A stretch of 5,091 nt of DNA from positions 1-5,091 of the forward strand of contig CAIQJD010000976.1 of assembly GCA_903872005.1 (NCBI GenBank), given 5' to 3'. The notes beneath the pieces are model-generated. The model searched no databases. It saw nothing but the letters and a program-made list of their open reading frames with translations, and was not told the origin of the DNA. The translations under genes were made by a program, and so were the position numbers. This stretch comes from an uncultured bacterium (GTDB taxonomy: Bacteria > Chloroflexota > Anaerolineae > JACIWP01). Shown here piece by piece: positions 4,683-5,091 of this stretch. How positions within the stretch are numbered: position 1 is the first letter of the stretch; each line of letters starts with the position of its first letter.

Positions 4683-5091
4683 CATCTCCCTCGCAGGGTC
4701 TCGGCGAGCGCCGCGATGTGCGCCGGCGTGCTGCCGCAACATCCGCCGATGACGCGCGCCCCCAGGTCGGCGAAGCGTTTGGCATACTCGGCGAACTGCG
4801 GCGGTTCCACGTCGTAGACGACGCCCTGGGGCAGCAGGCGCGGCAGGCCGGCGTTGGGCTTGATCCACAGGGGCGCGTCGGGGTTGGCGGCGCGCAGCCG
4901 GCCCAGCACTTGCAGGTTATCCTCCAGGGACTTGCCGCAATTGGCCCCAATCGCGGCCAGGCCCAGGGGCCAGAGGGTTTCCATCATCTTTTCGGGGGTC
5001 ACGCCCATCATGGTGCGGCCGCGCGTGTCGAAGCTCATGGTGCAGACGATGGGGAGTTTGGTCATCTCCAGCGCGCCGGCCACGGCGGCCC
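4682..5091 (-). CDS. Homocysteine S-methyltransferase-family protein, C-terminal part (cut by window edge)
   Basis: The family moves a methyl group from a donor (betaine, S-methylmethionine or a corrinoid/folate partner) to homocysteine to form methionine. The 135 or so visible residues are the C-terminal part of the (beta/alpha)8 barrel. Counting from the GTG codon at 5083, SFDTRGRTMMGVTPE (17-31) is followed by IGANCGKS (45-52), WIKPNAGLP (73-81) and VIGGCCGSTPAHI (111-123). C49, C115 and C116 are the three zinc-binding cysteines known from BHMT and the MetH N-terminal domain. The GTG at 5083 is internal: the frame is open to the edge (Ala-Ala before it), and the visible part is less than half of the roughly 300 residues usual for a stand-alone family member. 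The stop codon at 4684-4682 overlaps the start of the acyltransferase gene. The protein ends right after the GGCC motif helix, so no MetH-type folate or cobalamin domains follow. Which methyl donor is used cannot be told. Confidence 0.88.
   Translation of the reverse strand, partial: AAVAGALEMTKLPIVCTMSFDTRGRTMMGVTPEKMMETLWPLGLAAIGANCGKSLEDNLQVLGRLRAANPDAPLWIKPNAGLPRLLPQGVVYDVEPPQFAEYAKRFADLGARVIGGCCGSTPAHIAALAETLRGR

Noticed and set aside
4683..4868. N-terminal extension of the PlsC-family protein up to 4868.
   Set aside because: The extension is Arg/Ala/Pro-rich frame-shadow sequence lying entirely over the methyltransferase gene. PlsC proteins start near the ATGs at 4682/4685, where a Shine-Dalgarno and stop/start overlap are found.
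5081..5083. GTG at 5083 as the start of a short 133-aa methyltransferase-like protein.
   Set aside because: The frame continues open to the window edge. The protein would lack most of the barrel, so the GTG is an internal Val.

Overview
This window is GC-rich (roughly two-thirds G+C by eye), almost entirely coding, and most likely chromosomal DNA of a Chloroflexota bacterium (Anaerolineae/Caldilineae-like). Four things point there: a secreted DUF11-type protein with a short hydrophobic C-terminal tail ending LPLIAR, a bacterial ALG5-like family 2 glycosyltransferase, a sortase with a long Pro/Thr linker, and a very high density of the palindrome GCCGGC. The phylum call is inference from gene style. 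No rRNA or marker gene is present to confirm it.

Left half, plus strand: (1) a 527-aa exported or membrane-anchored protein with a juxtamembrane cysteine cluster, a DUF11-like domain and the LPLIAR tail; (2) after a 34-nt gap, a DinB/ClbS-type four-helix-bundle protein with a C-terminal TPR-like extension; (3) a polyprenyl-phosphate hexosyltransferase-like GT2 enzyme. The GT2 gene has its own well-formed sigma70-type promoter (TTGACG, 17 nt, TATGAT). That promoter shows that the GT2 start is the inner ATG at 2426, not the outer ATG at 2393. An imperfect inverted repeat overlaps the promoter's -35 element.

Right half, minus strand, transcribed leftward: a homocysteine S-methyltransferase-like gene cut by the right edge, then a PlsC-family acyltransferase, then a sortase. 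Stop and start codons overlap at both junctions, so these three look like one translationally coupled operon whose promoter lies beyond the window. The sortase runs tail-to-tail into the GT2 gene, and the two coding regions overlap by 13 bp.

Functionally, PlsC (membrane phospholipid), GT2 (lipid-linked sugar), sortase and the secreted protein all concern the cell envelope. DinB-TPR and the methyltransferase do not obviously belong to that theme. No gene-free stretch exceeds about 80 bp. I saw no tRNA, rRNA, CRISPR array, insertion sequence or phage feature. I do not see a convincing new multi-gene system. The points most worth a second look are the cysteine cluster, the LPLIAR tail, the dyad-overlapped promoter and the GCCGGC excess.
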